From NCBI GenBank assembly GCA_945788595.1, contig CALZMS010000077.1:1-5770 (forward strand): a stretch of 5,770 bases of DNA. The letters are read 5' to 3'. Shown in pieces: positions 1 through 5,770 of the stretch. The stretch comes from an uncultured Lachnospiraceae bacterium. GTDB lineage: Bacteria; Bacillota; Clostridia; Lachnospirales; Lachnospiraceae. The notes under the pieces are model-generated. The model searched no databases and was not told where the DNA came from. It saw only the letters and a program-made list of their open reading frames with translations. The translations under genes were made by a program, and so were the position numbers. How positions within the stretch are numbered: position 1 is the stretch's first letter; each line of letters opens with the position of its first letter.

Positions 1-535
1 TGTATCCTCTGGACTGTAGATAGGATGTGGCATCTGTCTGGAGCATTCCAACAAAAACATGATACAGACTATAGCTGCATTCCGCACTCATCTCTACTTC
101 GTGTGAATTGTCACCATTCCTGGTGATCAATATGGCCCGATCTTTTGTCTGGTATTGTGTACCTTCCGATCCCGACACTTCTTCAGCATCCAGCTGCCGG
201 ATCAGACCTTCTACATTCTGTACATAGGAAGAAAGATCAATATGACTGAGATCTGAACCGAGCGCCTGTTCCACATCCATCCCCGGCACAGATTCTGCCT
301 TTTCATCCTCCCGGTTAATTACAGCATTCTGTTTTCGTTCTTCTTCCGCTGCCTGGGCTTTTGCCAGCTCCTCCTGTCTTTGCTGCTCTGCCAGCTGCTG
401 CTGCTGAACCGCCTGCTGCTTTGCCTCTTCTTTATGCCGAAGATGCAAGCCATAGGCACCAATCAGCAGGACTCCTACCAGGAAAGACAGGATTGCGATC
501 AGAATCAGTGTTGTGTTATTTGTACGTTTTTTCAT
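1..535 (-). CDS. Membrane-anchored coiled-coil protein of unknown function (C-terminus outside window)
   Basis: I do not recognise this gene. The frame is open from an ATG at 533-535 to the left window edge, giving 178 visible residues without a stop. The N-terminus is basic (MKKR), followed by one hydrophobic segment at about residues 10-30 (LILIAILSFLVGVLLIGAYG). This fits an uncleaved signal anchor, with the rest probably outside the membrane. Residues about 36-69 are rich in Gln, Glu, Ala and Lys (four Gln in a row at 44-47) and look like a coiled-coil stalk. Beyond that is an acidic linker and then a mixed region, about residues 95-178, which may be the start of a folded domain. A weak Shine-Dalgarno (GGAG, 546-549 on the complement) lies 10 bases before the ATG. 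The MetH-activation-like gene is 63 bases upstream on the same strand, so co-transcription is possible. The gene call is firm; the function is unknown. Confidence 0.8.
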   Translation of the reverse strand, partial: MKKRTNNTTLILIAILSFLVGVLLIGAYGLHLRHKEEAKQQAVQQQQLAEQQRQEELAKAQAAEEERKQNAVINREDEKAESVPGMDVEQALGSDLSHIDLSSYVQNVEGLIRQLDAEEVSGSEGTQYQTKDRAILITRNGDNSHEVEMSAECSYSLYHVFVGMLQTDATSYLQSRGY

Positions 536-564
536 GTTTTACCGTCTCCGTTTACAAATCTATT

Positions 565-591
565 GTATCTGTTCAGTATGTTCACAGATAC
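565..591. repeat. Perfect 8-bp inverted repeat between the two leftward genes
   Basis: GTATCTGT at 565-572 pairs exactly with ACAGATAC at 584-591 around an 11-base loop. GTTCA occurs twice, at 571-575 and 580-584. Read leftward, in the direction of the flanking genes, no T-run follows, so it is not a typical terminator for them. Read rightward it is followed by a T-rich tract, but no rightward gene ends here. It may be an mRNA processing or stabilising hairpin, or a protein binding site; the sequence alone does not decide. Confidence 0.45.
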
Positions 592-598
592 TTTCTTT

Positions 599-1276
599 TT
601 ATATATGTCCTGCCATGACATTCAGTTCATGCAAAAGACGTTTTCGTTCCTCTTCCTCCTGCCAGTCAGCACAGCAATCCACGCCAGTTTCAGACAAGAA
701 TAAAAGCGCAGTGCTGCTGTAGCCGGGTGTCAAAAATCCCCTGTCACTTACCGTCACACCAAGTTCCTCTGCTCCGTTTTCCAGCAATGCCAAAATACCG
801 GCCTGTTCTGACAATTCACAAATACCGGCCACGCCTGGTTTCACCATCATTAACTTCTTTTCGGGGTGTTCTTTCAATATTTCTTCCGCTATTGTGAGCA
901 ATGCATCATCAAGGCAGAGATTCATCAGCGTTCCCTGCAGATAAGACAGCATCGGATCATCCAGTCCGGCGGCAAAAGCATCCATTTCCTTGCCAACCGT
1001 AACCAGACAGGGATATACTTTGTCCCCTTCATGACAATTCAGTGCAAATAAAGATGAGCATATATTCGTGCTGCTGCACTGAATACAGGAATCCTCTGCA
1101 TGATCCACGGCTACTTCTGTATAAGCGGCTGCCGGGTGCATGGCATCGGCTTCTGTAAGCTGATCCAGAAGATCCTCCACATCATCCTCATACCGATCTG
1201 CAGATTTCCCGGGAATACAAGCCAGAAGTCGTTCCTGTGTGACCTCTTTGTTCATTTTTTTTATTATCTTAAGCAT
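599..1276 (-). CDS. Vitamin B12-dependent methionine synthase activation-domain-like protein
   Basis: This 225-residue cytoplasmic protein has no signal or membrane segment. Its C-terminal half aligns by eye with the reactivation domain of cobalamin-dependent methionine synthase (MetH). Residues about 144-166 (MVKPG, then ILALLEN) match the SAM-binding stretch, and about 173-194 (LGV, then LTPGYSSTALLF) match the MetH segment that reads IGMKLTES followed by WPGASVSGWYF. Residues about 89-103 (PCLVTVGKEMDAFAA) resemble the region that precedes these in free-standing clostridial versions. Such proteins are thought to return oxidised cobalamin in MetH to the methyl form using SAM and an electron donor. 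Two things are odd: the Arg and Tyr of the classical RxxxGYPAC motif are missing, and there are about ten cysteines, five clustered at residues 64, 67, 73, 81 and 90. The start at 1276 is chosen because GGAGG lies 8 bases before it and the promoter falls just upstream; a start at 1375 would lie upstream of that promoter. A divergent corrinoid-related protein is the main alternative. Confidence 0.62.
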   Translation of the reverse strand: MLKIIKKMNKEVTQERLLACIPGKSADRYEDDVEDLLDQLTEADAMHPAAAYTEVAVDHAEDSCIQCSSTNICSSLFALNCHEGDKVYPCLVTVGKEMDAFAAGLDDPMLSYLQGTLMNLCLDDALLTIAEEILKEHPEKKLMMVKPGVAGICELSEQAGILALLENGAEELGVTVSDRGFLTPGYSSTALLFLSETGVDCCADWQEEEERKRLLHELNVMAGHI

Positions 1277-1284
1277 TTTTCTTT

Positions 1285-1289
1285 CCTCC
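1285..1289 (-). promoter_or_regulatory. Ribosome binding site that fixes the start of the MetH-activation-like gene
   Basis: The complement reads GGAGG followed by 8 bases and the ATG at 1274-1276. In-frame ATGs further upstream (1306, 1375) and downstream (1255) have no comparable site, so 1276 is the best-supported start. Confidence 0.8.
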
Positions 1290-1307
1290 GCAAAAATATC
1301 TGACATC

Positions 1308-1336
1308 AGTATAGCATGGGTACCTGTCTTTCGCAA
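1308..1336 (-). promoter_or_regulatory. Leftward sigma-A-type promoter for the MetH-activation-like gene
   Basis: On the complement, TTGCGA (1331-1336) is a four-of-six match to the -35 box. A 17-base spacer separates it from TATACT (1308-1313), a five-of-six -10 box preceded by TGC, giving an extended -10. The predicted transcript would start near 1301, leaving a leader of about 25 bases that holds the GGAGG ribosome site. This supports the start codon at 1276 and rules out the longer reading frame if the promoter is real. Confidence 0.6.
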
Positions 1337-1353
1337 TCCTGTAACTGACAGGA
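1337..1353. repeat. Short inverted repeat abutting the leftward -35 box
   Basis: TCCTGT (1337-1342) and ACAGGA (1348-1353) form a perfect 6-bp inverted repeat with a 5-base centre, directly next to the -35 box at 1331-1336. A further CCTGTC at 1323-1328 inside the promoter spacer can also pair with GACAGG at 1347-1352. The position suits a regulator site, but arms this short could be chance. Confidence 0.3.
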
Positions 1354-1465
1354 CCACAGATGATGCATAAAGCATAAACTATTTCGCCGTACTTTATGTT
1401 TTCTATTTTCAAGTACAGCATACTGCAATAGTATTTACCGTTTTTTAACATGTCGTATACAAAAT

Positions 1466-1492
1466 ATTGTCCATTTTTTCCACAATTGACAA
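1466..1492. repeat. Overlapping inverted repeats at the pduL -35 box
   Basis: ATTGT (1466-1470) pairs with ACAAT (1482-1486), and TTGTC (1467-1471) pairs with GACAA (1488-1492). The second arm overlaps the -35 box at 1486-1491. The TTGT...ACAA arms recall redox-repressor (Rex) sites in a general way, but the spacing is one base longer than the usual 18-bp Rex site and the inner bases do not match. It is a candidate operator only. Confidence 0.25.
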
Positions 1493-1514
1493 AAGAGAAG
1501 CAATTCTGTAGAAT
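1486..1514 (+). promoter_or_regulatory. Strong rightward sigma-A-type promoter for pduL
   Basis: A perfect -35 box TTGACA (1486-1491), an optimal 17-base spacer and TAGAAT (1509-1514, five of six) form a near-consensus promoter. The predicted start is near 1521, giving a leader of about 50 bases before the ATG at 1572. A small symmetric element, AGTT GTGT AACT (1521-1532), lies at the predicted start site. The surrounding DNA is AT-rich, as expected for a promoter region. Confidence 0.75.
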
Positions 1515-1571
1515 AATATAAGTTGTGTAACTGCTTTTGAAAGATACTATACACAAAATCGTGAGGAAACC

Positions 1572-2213
1572 ATGAATTACAAAATACCGATAGAAACATC
1601 CGCCCGGCATCTGCACCTCTGCCGCGAGGATTTCGAACTGCTTTTTGGCAAAGGAAAAGACCTGACGCCGGCAAAGGAACTGAGCCAGCCCGGACAGTAT
1701 CTGGCCAAAGAAAGACTGACTGTAGTTGGGCCCAAAGGAACCTTTAAAAATGTCGGAATTATTGGTCCCTTAAGAAGTGCCACGCAGATGGAGCTGAGTG
1801 CCACAGACTGCCGCAAACTTGGTGTTCCTGTCGTCATCCGTCAGTCCGGAGATATTGAGGATACGCCGGGAATGACGCTGGTCAGTGAACTGGGAAGCAT
1901 TACCAAGGACAACGGCGTCATCGTGGCCAAGCGTCATATCCACATGACACCGCTGGAAGCCATGCGCATGCATGTAAAGGATAATGAGGAAGTATTTGTT
2001 ATTACAGAAAGTAATCATCGTTCTCTGATCTACGCTAACGTGGTAGTACGTGTCAGCCGTGATTTTCGTCTGGCCATGCATGTGGACACCGATGAAGCCA
2101 ACGCTTTCGCCGGAGATGACGATACTTACGGCGTGATCCTCAAGCTTTTTGAGGGAAACTGCTACAATCTGCAGATGTGGGCAGAAGAACTGTTGTGGGG
2201 CATCAACCGCTGA
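1572..2213 (+). CDS. pduL: Phosphate propanoyltransferase / phosphotransacylase, PduL family
   Basis: This 213-residue enzyme interconverts acyl-CoA plus phosphate with acyl-phosphate plus CoA, the step before acetate or propionate kinase makes ATP. It is unrelated in fold to the classical Pta. The family's two metal-binding His pairs are visible: SARHLHL at residues 10-16 (His13, His15) and AKRHIHM at 119-125 (His122, His124). The HVDTDEANA signature at 170-178 supplies a further His. IRQSGDIEDTPG at 89-100 is also typical. The protein begins almost at the first motif, so it lacks the N-terminal encapsulation peptide that targets microcompartment PduLs, and no shell genes are nearby; it is probably cytosolic. 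A tail of about 35 residues follows the DEANA motif. GAGG at 1563-1566, 5 bases before the ATG, is the ribosome site. Whether acetyl-CoA or propanoyl-CoA is preferred cannot be told from the sequence. Confidence 0.93.
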   Translation: MNYKIPIETSARHLHLCREDFELLFGKGKDLTPAKELSQPGQYLAKERLTVVGPKGTFKNVGIIGPLRSATQMELSATDCRKLGVPVVIRQSGDIEDTPGMTLVSELGSITKDNGVIVAKRHIHMTPLEAMRMHVKDNEEVFVITESNHRSLIYANVVVRVSRDFRLAMHVDTDEANAFAGDDDTYGVILKLFEGNCYNLQMWAEELLWGINR

Positions 2214-2234
2214 TATGCGGCTGCTGCCCTTTTT
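2198..2234 (+). terminator. Terminator-like hairpin overlapping the pduL stop codon
   Basis: GGGCA (2198-2202) pairs with TGCCC (2225-2229). Inside, CCGC (2207-2210) pairs with GCGG (2217-2220) around a 6-base loop. Five Ts (2230-2234) follow the outer stem at once. The last pduL codons and the TGA stop lie inside the structure, so ribosomes finishing pduL would disturb it. The internal loop (TCAA against CTGC) weakens it, so partial termination is more likely than a full stop. Confidence 0.5.
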
Positions 2235-2273
2235 CCATAGAGATTTATTTTTTGTATACAGGAGGTATATATT

Positions 2274-2498
2274 ATGAATATTCAGGCAATGATGCAGATG
2301 AAAAAAGCATGGGACAGCTTTACGAACAGCCATCCCAAATTTCCCGCTTTTCTGAAAGCTGCCCAGGGAACGCTGCGGGAGGGAACGATCATTGAATTTA
2401 AGATCACCACTCCGGAAGGAAAAACCATTGAGTCTAACTTAAAGCTCAATGCTTCGGATATGGAATTGATGGATACGATGCGGAAGATTCAGAAATAA
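2274..2498 (+). CDS. Small protein of unknown function (74 residues)
   Basis: This is a genuine small gene: a perfect AGGAGG (2260-2265) lies 8 bases before the ATG, and the frame is not overlapped by another plausible gene. The product is soluble, with no cysteine, no signal peptide and no membrane segment. Residues about 1-33 look helical (MNIQAMMQMKKAWDSF, then HPKFPAFLKAAQ). About 36-57 looks like two beta strands around a PEGK turn (IIEFKITTPEGK). The end is helical again (SDMELMDTMRKIQK). The layout resembles short conserved hypothetical proteins I associate with Lachnospiraceae, but I cannot name a family or function. It starts 60 bases after pduL on the same strand, with a terminator-like hairpin between them, so it may be expressed at a lower level from the pduL promoter. 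There is no room for a normal promoter between that hairpin and the ribosome site. Confidence 0.8.
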   Translation: MNIQAMMQMKKAWDSFTNSHPKFPAFLKAAQGTLREGTIIEFKITTPEGKTIESNLKLNASDMELMDTMRKIQK

Positions 2499-2526
2499 AT
2501 CAGAAAAGATCATTCCCGTCTGATTT
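2497..2526 (+). terminator. Possible weak hairpin at the end of the small gene
   Basis: AAATCAGA (2497-2504) is the exact complement of TCTGATTT (2519-2526), with a 14-base loop; the left arm overlaps the TAA stop. The stem is AT-rich and the following T-run is short, so any termination would be weak. The stronger hairpin 30 bases on probably does the work. Confidence 0.3.
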
Positions 2527-2553
2527 TAGTTGCAAAACACCATTTCTTTGATT

Positions 2554-2600
2554 AAAAAAATCCCCTGAGCTCTATCACATGATAGAATTCAGGGGATTTT
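2554..2600. terminator. Strong bidirectional rho-independent terminator between convergent genes
   Basis: AAAATCCCCTGA (2557-2568) pairs perfectly with TCAGGGGATTTT (2589-2600). The stem continues through one G-T pair and one mismatch into CTATC/GATAG (2572-2576 with 2581-2585), closing on a 4-base loop. Seven As at 2554-2560 give a seven-U tail for transcripts arriving from purL on the minus strand. The plus strand ends in only four Ts. It therefore serves purL best and the small gene as well. Confidence 0.88.
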
Positions 2601-2661
2601 CATATTTCCGTACAAGAACAGAATCTAATTATACTGTCAGCGCACCGGAAGAATCTTTCAA

Positions 2662-5600
2662 TTATTTAAAGTAAGCCACACCAGACTCAAAGATCTTGAT
2701 ATCCTGCTCACCGTAGATATTGATGGCCACGCCATCGCCGCGGCGCTCGCTGTGAGCCATCTTACCCAGTACACGGCCATCCGGGCTGGTGATACCTTCG
2801 ATGGATGCGTAGGAACCGTTAACATTCCACTCTTCATCCATGGTCACGTTGCCGTTCGGGTCACAGTACTGTGTAGCTACCTGACCATTCTCAAACAGCT
2901 TCTTGATCCACTCGTCGCTGGCTACAAAACGTCCCTCACCGTGGGAAGCCGGGTTGGTATAAGCCTTGCCTACCTCAGCCTGTGCAAGCCACGGGGACTT
3001 GTTGGTCATTACCTTGGTGTAAACCATACGGGAAATATGGCGGCCAATGGTATTGAATGTCAATGTCGGAGAATCCGCTGTCTGTCCCTTGATCTCTCCG
3101 TAGGGAACCAGTCCCAGCTTGATCAGAGCCTGGAAACCGTTACAGATACCAAGTGCCAGACCGTCTCTCTCATTTAAGAGCTTCATGACAGCCTCTTTGA
3201 TCTTCTCGTTCTGGAAGGCTGTAGCGAAGAACTTAGCAGAACCATCCGGCTCATCACCGGCAGAGAATCCACCTGGGAACATGATGATCTGCGCATCGGA
3301 GATTTCCTTAGTAAAGGCATCTACAGATTCCATAATATCCGCTTCGCTCAGGTTCTTGAATACACAGGTACTTACCTTTGCTCCTGCTCTCTCGAAGGCC
3401 TTGGTACTGTCGTACTCACAGTTGGTACCCGGGAATACCGGAATAAATACCTTCGGCTGCGCAATCTTGTGGTTGCATACATAGATCTGTCCTTTTGTAT
3501 ACAGCGGGCTTTCTACCTCATCTGTATCCAGAACAGCTTTTGTCTTAAATACCTTCTCCAGTGTTCCCTTCCATGCAGCCAGTGCCTCGTCCTCAGAGAT
3601 TACTACAGAACCATAAGAGAAAGTCTTGTCAGCGGTAACTTCACCGATCAGAGTATAGGTGCATGCCAGCTTAGAAACATCCTCACCGGCAACCTCCATA
3701 ACCAGATCGCCAAGACCCGGTGCAAAGAAATCACGCGGATCCACATTGTGCTCGATCTTCACGCCAAACATGTTACCGAAAGCCATTTTGGAAACGGCTG
3801 CTGCCAGACCGTGACGATCCAGAGCATAGGCAGCTTTTACGCGGCCTGCCTGCATATCGGCATGAACTCTGTCGTACAGATCCATGGTCTTCTCGTAATC
3901 TACCAGATCATCCCCTGTCTTCGGCAAACGGATCCATACCAGCTTATCTCCTGCAGCTTTAAGCTCCGGTGTGATCACATCCTGGATCTTGGCTACATCT
4001 ACAGCGAAGGATACCAGTGTGGGCGGTACGTCGATGTCATTGAAAGTACCGGACATACTGTCTTTACCACCGATGGACGGCAGACCGAAACCGATCTGTG
4101 CGTCATAAGCACCGAGCAGAGCTGCGAAAGGCTGGCTCCATCTTGTGGGATCTTCTGTCATACGACGGAAGTACTCCTGGAAAGTGAAGCGGATTTTCTT
4201 ATAATCACCACCACAGGCAACGATGCGGGCAATGGACTCAGTTACGGCATATACAGCGCCGTGGTACGGGCTCCAGCTGGAAACGAAGGGATCAAAACCG
4301 TAGCTCATCATGGTCACGCTGTCCGTTTTTCCATTCATTACCGGAACCTTGGCTACCATGGACTGGGTCTCGGTCAGCTGATACTGTCCACCATAGGGCA
4401 TAACTACGCTTCCGGCACCGATGGAGCTGTCGAACATCTCCACCAGCCCCTTCTGGGAGCATACGTTCATGTCGGCCAGTGTATCAAGCCATGCTGCACG
4501 TACGTCAGAAATCTCTTCCGGACGGGTCAGCACGTTATCTTTCTTATTCGGGATCTCTACAAATACATCTGTCTCCTGATGGGCACCGTTGGTATCCAGG
4601 AAAGCTCTGGACAGGTTAACAATCTCTTTGCCTCTCCAGGAAAGCACCAGTCTCGGCTCCTCAGTAACTACGGCAACAGATACGGCCTCAAGGTTCTCTT
4701 CTGCTGCGTAAGCCAGGAACTGATCCACATCTTTAGGATCAACTACGACAGCCATACGCTCCTGAGACTCGGAGATAGCGATCTCTGTACCGTCCAGACC
4801 GGCATATTTTTTCGGAACCTTATCCAGATCCACACGAAGACCCGGCGCCAGCTCACCGATAGCTACAGAAACACCACCGGCACCGAAATCGTTACATTTC
4901 TTAATAATATGGGCTACTTCCTCACGACGGAACAGTCTCTGGATCTTACGCTCTGTGGGCGCATTACCCTTCTGAACCTCAGCACCGCAGGTCTCGATGG
5001 AGGAAGTGGTGTGTACTTTGGAAGAACCGGTAGCACCGCCGCAGCCGTCACGTCCGGTACGTCCACCCAGAAGGATAATGATATCTCCCGGATCAGAGGT
5101 CAGACGCTGTACGGCACGTCTCGGAGCAGCACCCATAACGGCACCGATCTCCATACGTTTTGCCACGTAGTTCGGATGATAGATTTCTTTAACATAACCG
5201 GTAGCCAGACCGATCTGGTTACCATAGGAGCTGTAACCGGAAGCGGCTCCACGCACCAGCTTCTTCTGGGGCAGCTTACCTTCCATGGTCTCTTTGACAG
5301 ACTTGGTCGGATCTGCGGCACCTGTTACACGCATAGCCTGATATACATAGGTACGTCCTGACAGCGGATCACGGATAGCACCGCCCAGACAGGTGGCAGC
5401 GCCACCGAAGGGCTCGATCTCTGTCGGATGGTTGTGGGTCTCATTTTTAAAGTTGATCAGCCACTCTTCGTCCACGCCGTTTACATCCACCGGAACAACG
5501 ATGGAGCAGGCATTAATCTCATCGGATTCCTCCTGATCCTCCAGCTTACCTTCTTTTTTGAGCTTCTTAGCACCGAGAAGAGCCAGATCCATCAGGCAGA

Positions 5601-5770
5601 CAAACTTGTCGGAACGGCCTTTGTACAGCTCATCGCGGTCAGCCAGATATTTCTGGAAGGTACCCTCGATAACGCCGCGGTAATCTCCCTCGCCAAAGGT
5701 CACATTCTTAAGCTCTGTGGAGAAAGTGGTATGACGGCAGTGATCGGACCAGTAGGTATCCAGTACACGG
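2662..5770 (-). CDS. purL: Phosphoribosylformylglycinamidine synthase, single-chain PurL with fused glutaminase (N-terminus outside window)
   Basis: FGAM synthase converts FGAR, glutamine and ATP to FGAM, glutamate, ADP and phosphate, the fourth step of de novo purine synthesis in the cytosol. The frame is open to the right edge with 1,035 visible residues, beginning RVLDTYWSDHCRHTTF, a classic PurL segment. A GTG at 5701-5703 is an internal valine, not the start; roughly 200 N-terminal residues, including the PurS-like part, should lie beyond the window. Visible landmarks, numbered from the first visible residue, are NETHNHPTEIEPFGG (109-123), GAGGVSVAIGE (296-306) and GGKDSM (567-572) in the two AIRS-like halves. 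A class I glutamine amidotransferase domain runs from about 773 to the end, with PGTNCEYDS, FPGGFSAGDE (831-840), the nucleophile Cys876 in GICNGFQ, and His1006/Glu1008 in AHSER. All key residues are intact. The length and the HSER variant fit the single-chain clostridial/streptococcal type rather than separate PurS, PurL and PurQ. It ends 61 bases before the shared terminator. Confidence 0.97.
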   Translation of the reverse strand, partial: RVLDTYWSDHCRHTTFSTELKNVTFGEGDYRGVIEGTFQKYLADRDELYKGRSDKFVCLMDLALLGAKKLKKEGKLEDQEESDEINACSIVVPVDVNGVDEEWLINFKNETHNHPTEIEPFGGAATCLGGAIRDPLSGRTYVYQAMRVTGAADPTKSVKETMEGKLPQKKLVRGAASGYSSYGNQIGLATGYVKEIYHPNYVAKRMEIGAVMGAAPRRAVQRLTSDPGDIIILLGGRTGRDGCGGATGSSKVHTTSSIETCGAEVQKGNAPTERKIQRLFRREEVAHIIKKCNDFGAGGVSVAIGELAPGLRVDLDKVPKKYAGLDGTEIAISESQERMAVVVDPKDVDQFLAYAAEENLEAVSVAVVTEEPRLVLSWRGKEIVNLSRAFLDTNGAHQETDVFVEIPNKKDNVLTRPEEISDVRAAWLDTLADMNVCSQKGLVEMFDSSIGAGSVVMPYGGQYQLTETQSMVAKVPVMNGKTDSVTMMSYGFDPFVSSWSPYHGAVYAVTESIARIVACGGDYKKIRFTFQEYFRRMTEDPTRWSQPFAALLGAYDAQIGFGLPSIGGKDSMSGTFNDIDVPPTLVSFAVDVAKIQDVITPELKAAGDKLVWIRLPKTGDDLVDYEKTMDLYDRVHADMQAGRVKAAYALDRHGLAAAVSKMAFGNMFGVKIEHNVDPRDFFAPGLGDLVMEVAGEDVSKLACTYTLIGEVTADKTFSYGSVVISEDEALAAWKGTLEKVFKTKAVLDTDEVESPLYTKGQIYVCNHKIAQPKVFIPVFPGTNCEYDSTKAFERAGAKVSTCVFKNLSEADIMESVDAFTKEISDAQIIMFPGGFSAGDEPDGSAKFFATAFQNEKIKEAVMKLLNERDGLALGICNGFQALIKLGLVPYGEIKGQTADSPTLTFNTIGRHISRMVYTKVMTNKSPWLAQAEVGKAYTNPASHGEGRFVASDEWIKKLFENGQVATQYCDPNGNVTMDEEWNVNGSYASIEGITSPDGRVLGKMAHSERRGDGVAINIYGEQDIKIFESGVAYFK

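Noticed and set aside
361..722. Three overlapping plus-strand open frames across 361-722
   Set aside because: They are antisense to the membrane-anchored gene and the end of its neighbour, have low-complexity products and no good ribosome sites.
1277..1375. N-terminal extension of the MetH-activation-like protein to an ATG at 1375
   Set aside because: The added 33 residues have no ribosome site and overlap the predicted promoter, whereas the ATG at 1276 has GGAGG at ideal spacing.
1467..1485. A Rex redox-repressor site upstream of pduL
   Set aside because: TTGT and ACAA arms are present, but the total is 19 rather than 18 bp and the inner bases lack the usual GAA/TTC or TAA/TTA symmetry.
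1521..1571. A riboswitch, for example cobalamin-type, in the pduL leader
   Set aside because: The leader is only about 50 bases, too short for a cobalamin riboswitch, and no conserved core is visible. The leader of the MetH-activation-like gene is shorter still.
1269..1674. Minus-strand open frames across the divergent promoter region
   Set aside because: They cover both promoters and the start of pduL, and their products are Cys/Tyr/Phe-rich translations of AT-rich intergenic DNA with no ribosome site.
1770..2333. 187-residue minus-strand open frame opposite pduL
   Set aside because: It is antisense to pduL, whose motifs are intact, and crosses the intergenic region and the start of the next gene without translation signals.
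3469..5361. A 630-residue open frame on the plus strand inside purL
   Set aside because: It lies wholly antisense to purL, whose protein matches its family along its length. The antisense product is rich in Cys, His, Thr and Ser with no recognisable motif, as expected from reading the complement of a codon-biased gene.
5701..5703. GTG as the start codon of purL
   Set aside because: The frame stays open upstream and encodes DTYWSDHCRHTTF, a conserved internal PurL segment, so the GTG is an internal valine and the true start is outside the window.

Overview
The window reads as a chromosomal segment from an anaerobic Bacillota of the Clostridia, most like Lachnospiraceae. This is inferred from moderate base composition, strong AGGAGG-type ribosome binding sites, consensus sigma-A promoters, a single-chain PurL/PurQ-fused FGAM synthase, a free-standing PduL-type phosphotransacylase and a free-standing cobalamin-dependent methionine synthase activation-like protein. 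No rRNA, tRNA, insertion sequence, phage gene or CRISPR array is visible.

Left block (1-1276, minus strand): a membrane-anchored coiled-coil protein of unknown function runs off the left edge. Upstream of it on the same strand lies a 225-residue cysteine-rich protein resembling the MetH activation domain. The two are 63 bases apart and could be co-transcribed.

Divergent promoter region (1277-1571): it holds a good leftward promoter (extended -10) for the MetH-activation-like gene and a near-perfect rightward promoter (TTGACA, 17 bases, TAGAAT) for pduL. Small inverted repeats lie next to both.

Centre (1572-2498, plus strand): pduL (phosphate acyltransferase) is followed by a 74-residue protein of unknown function. 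A terminator-like hairpin overlaps the pduL stop codon, so the small gene is probably expressed by partial read-through or from a poorly recognised promoter.

Right block (2662-5770, minus strand): most of purL, the fourth step of de novo purine synthesis, is present. Its 5' end lies beyond the right edge. It converges on the small gene, and a strong bidirectional hairpin terminator separates them.

The genes do not form one evident pathway: acyl-phosphate metabolism, corrinoid/methionine metabolism and purine synthesis sit side by side. I see no convincing new biological system. The points most worth a second look are the altered MetH-activation-like protein, the orphan PduL with its small downstream partner, and the architecture of the divergent promoter region.
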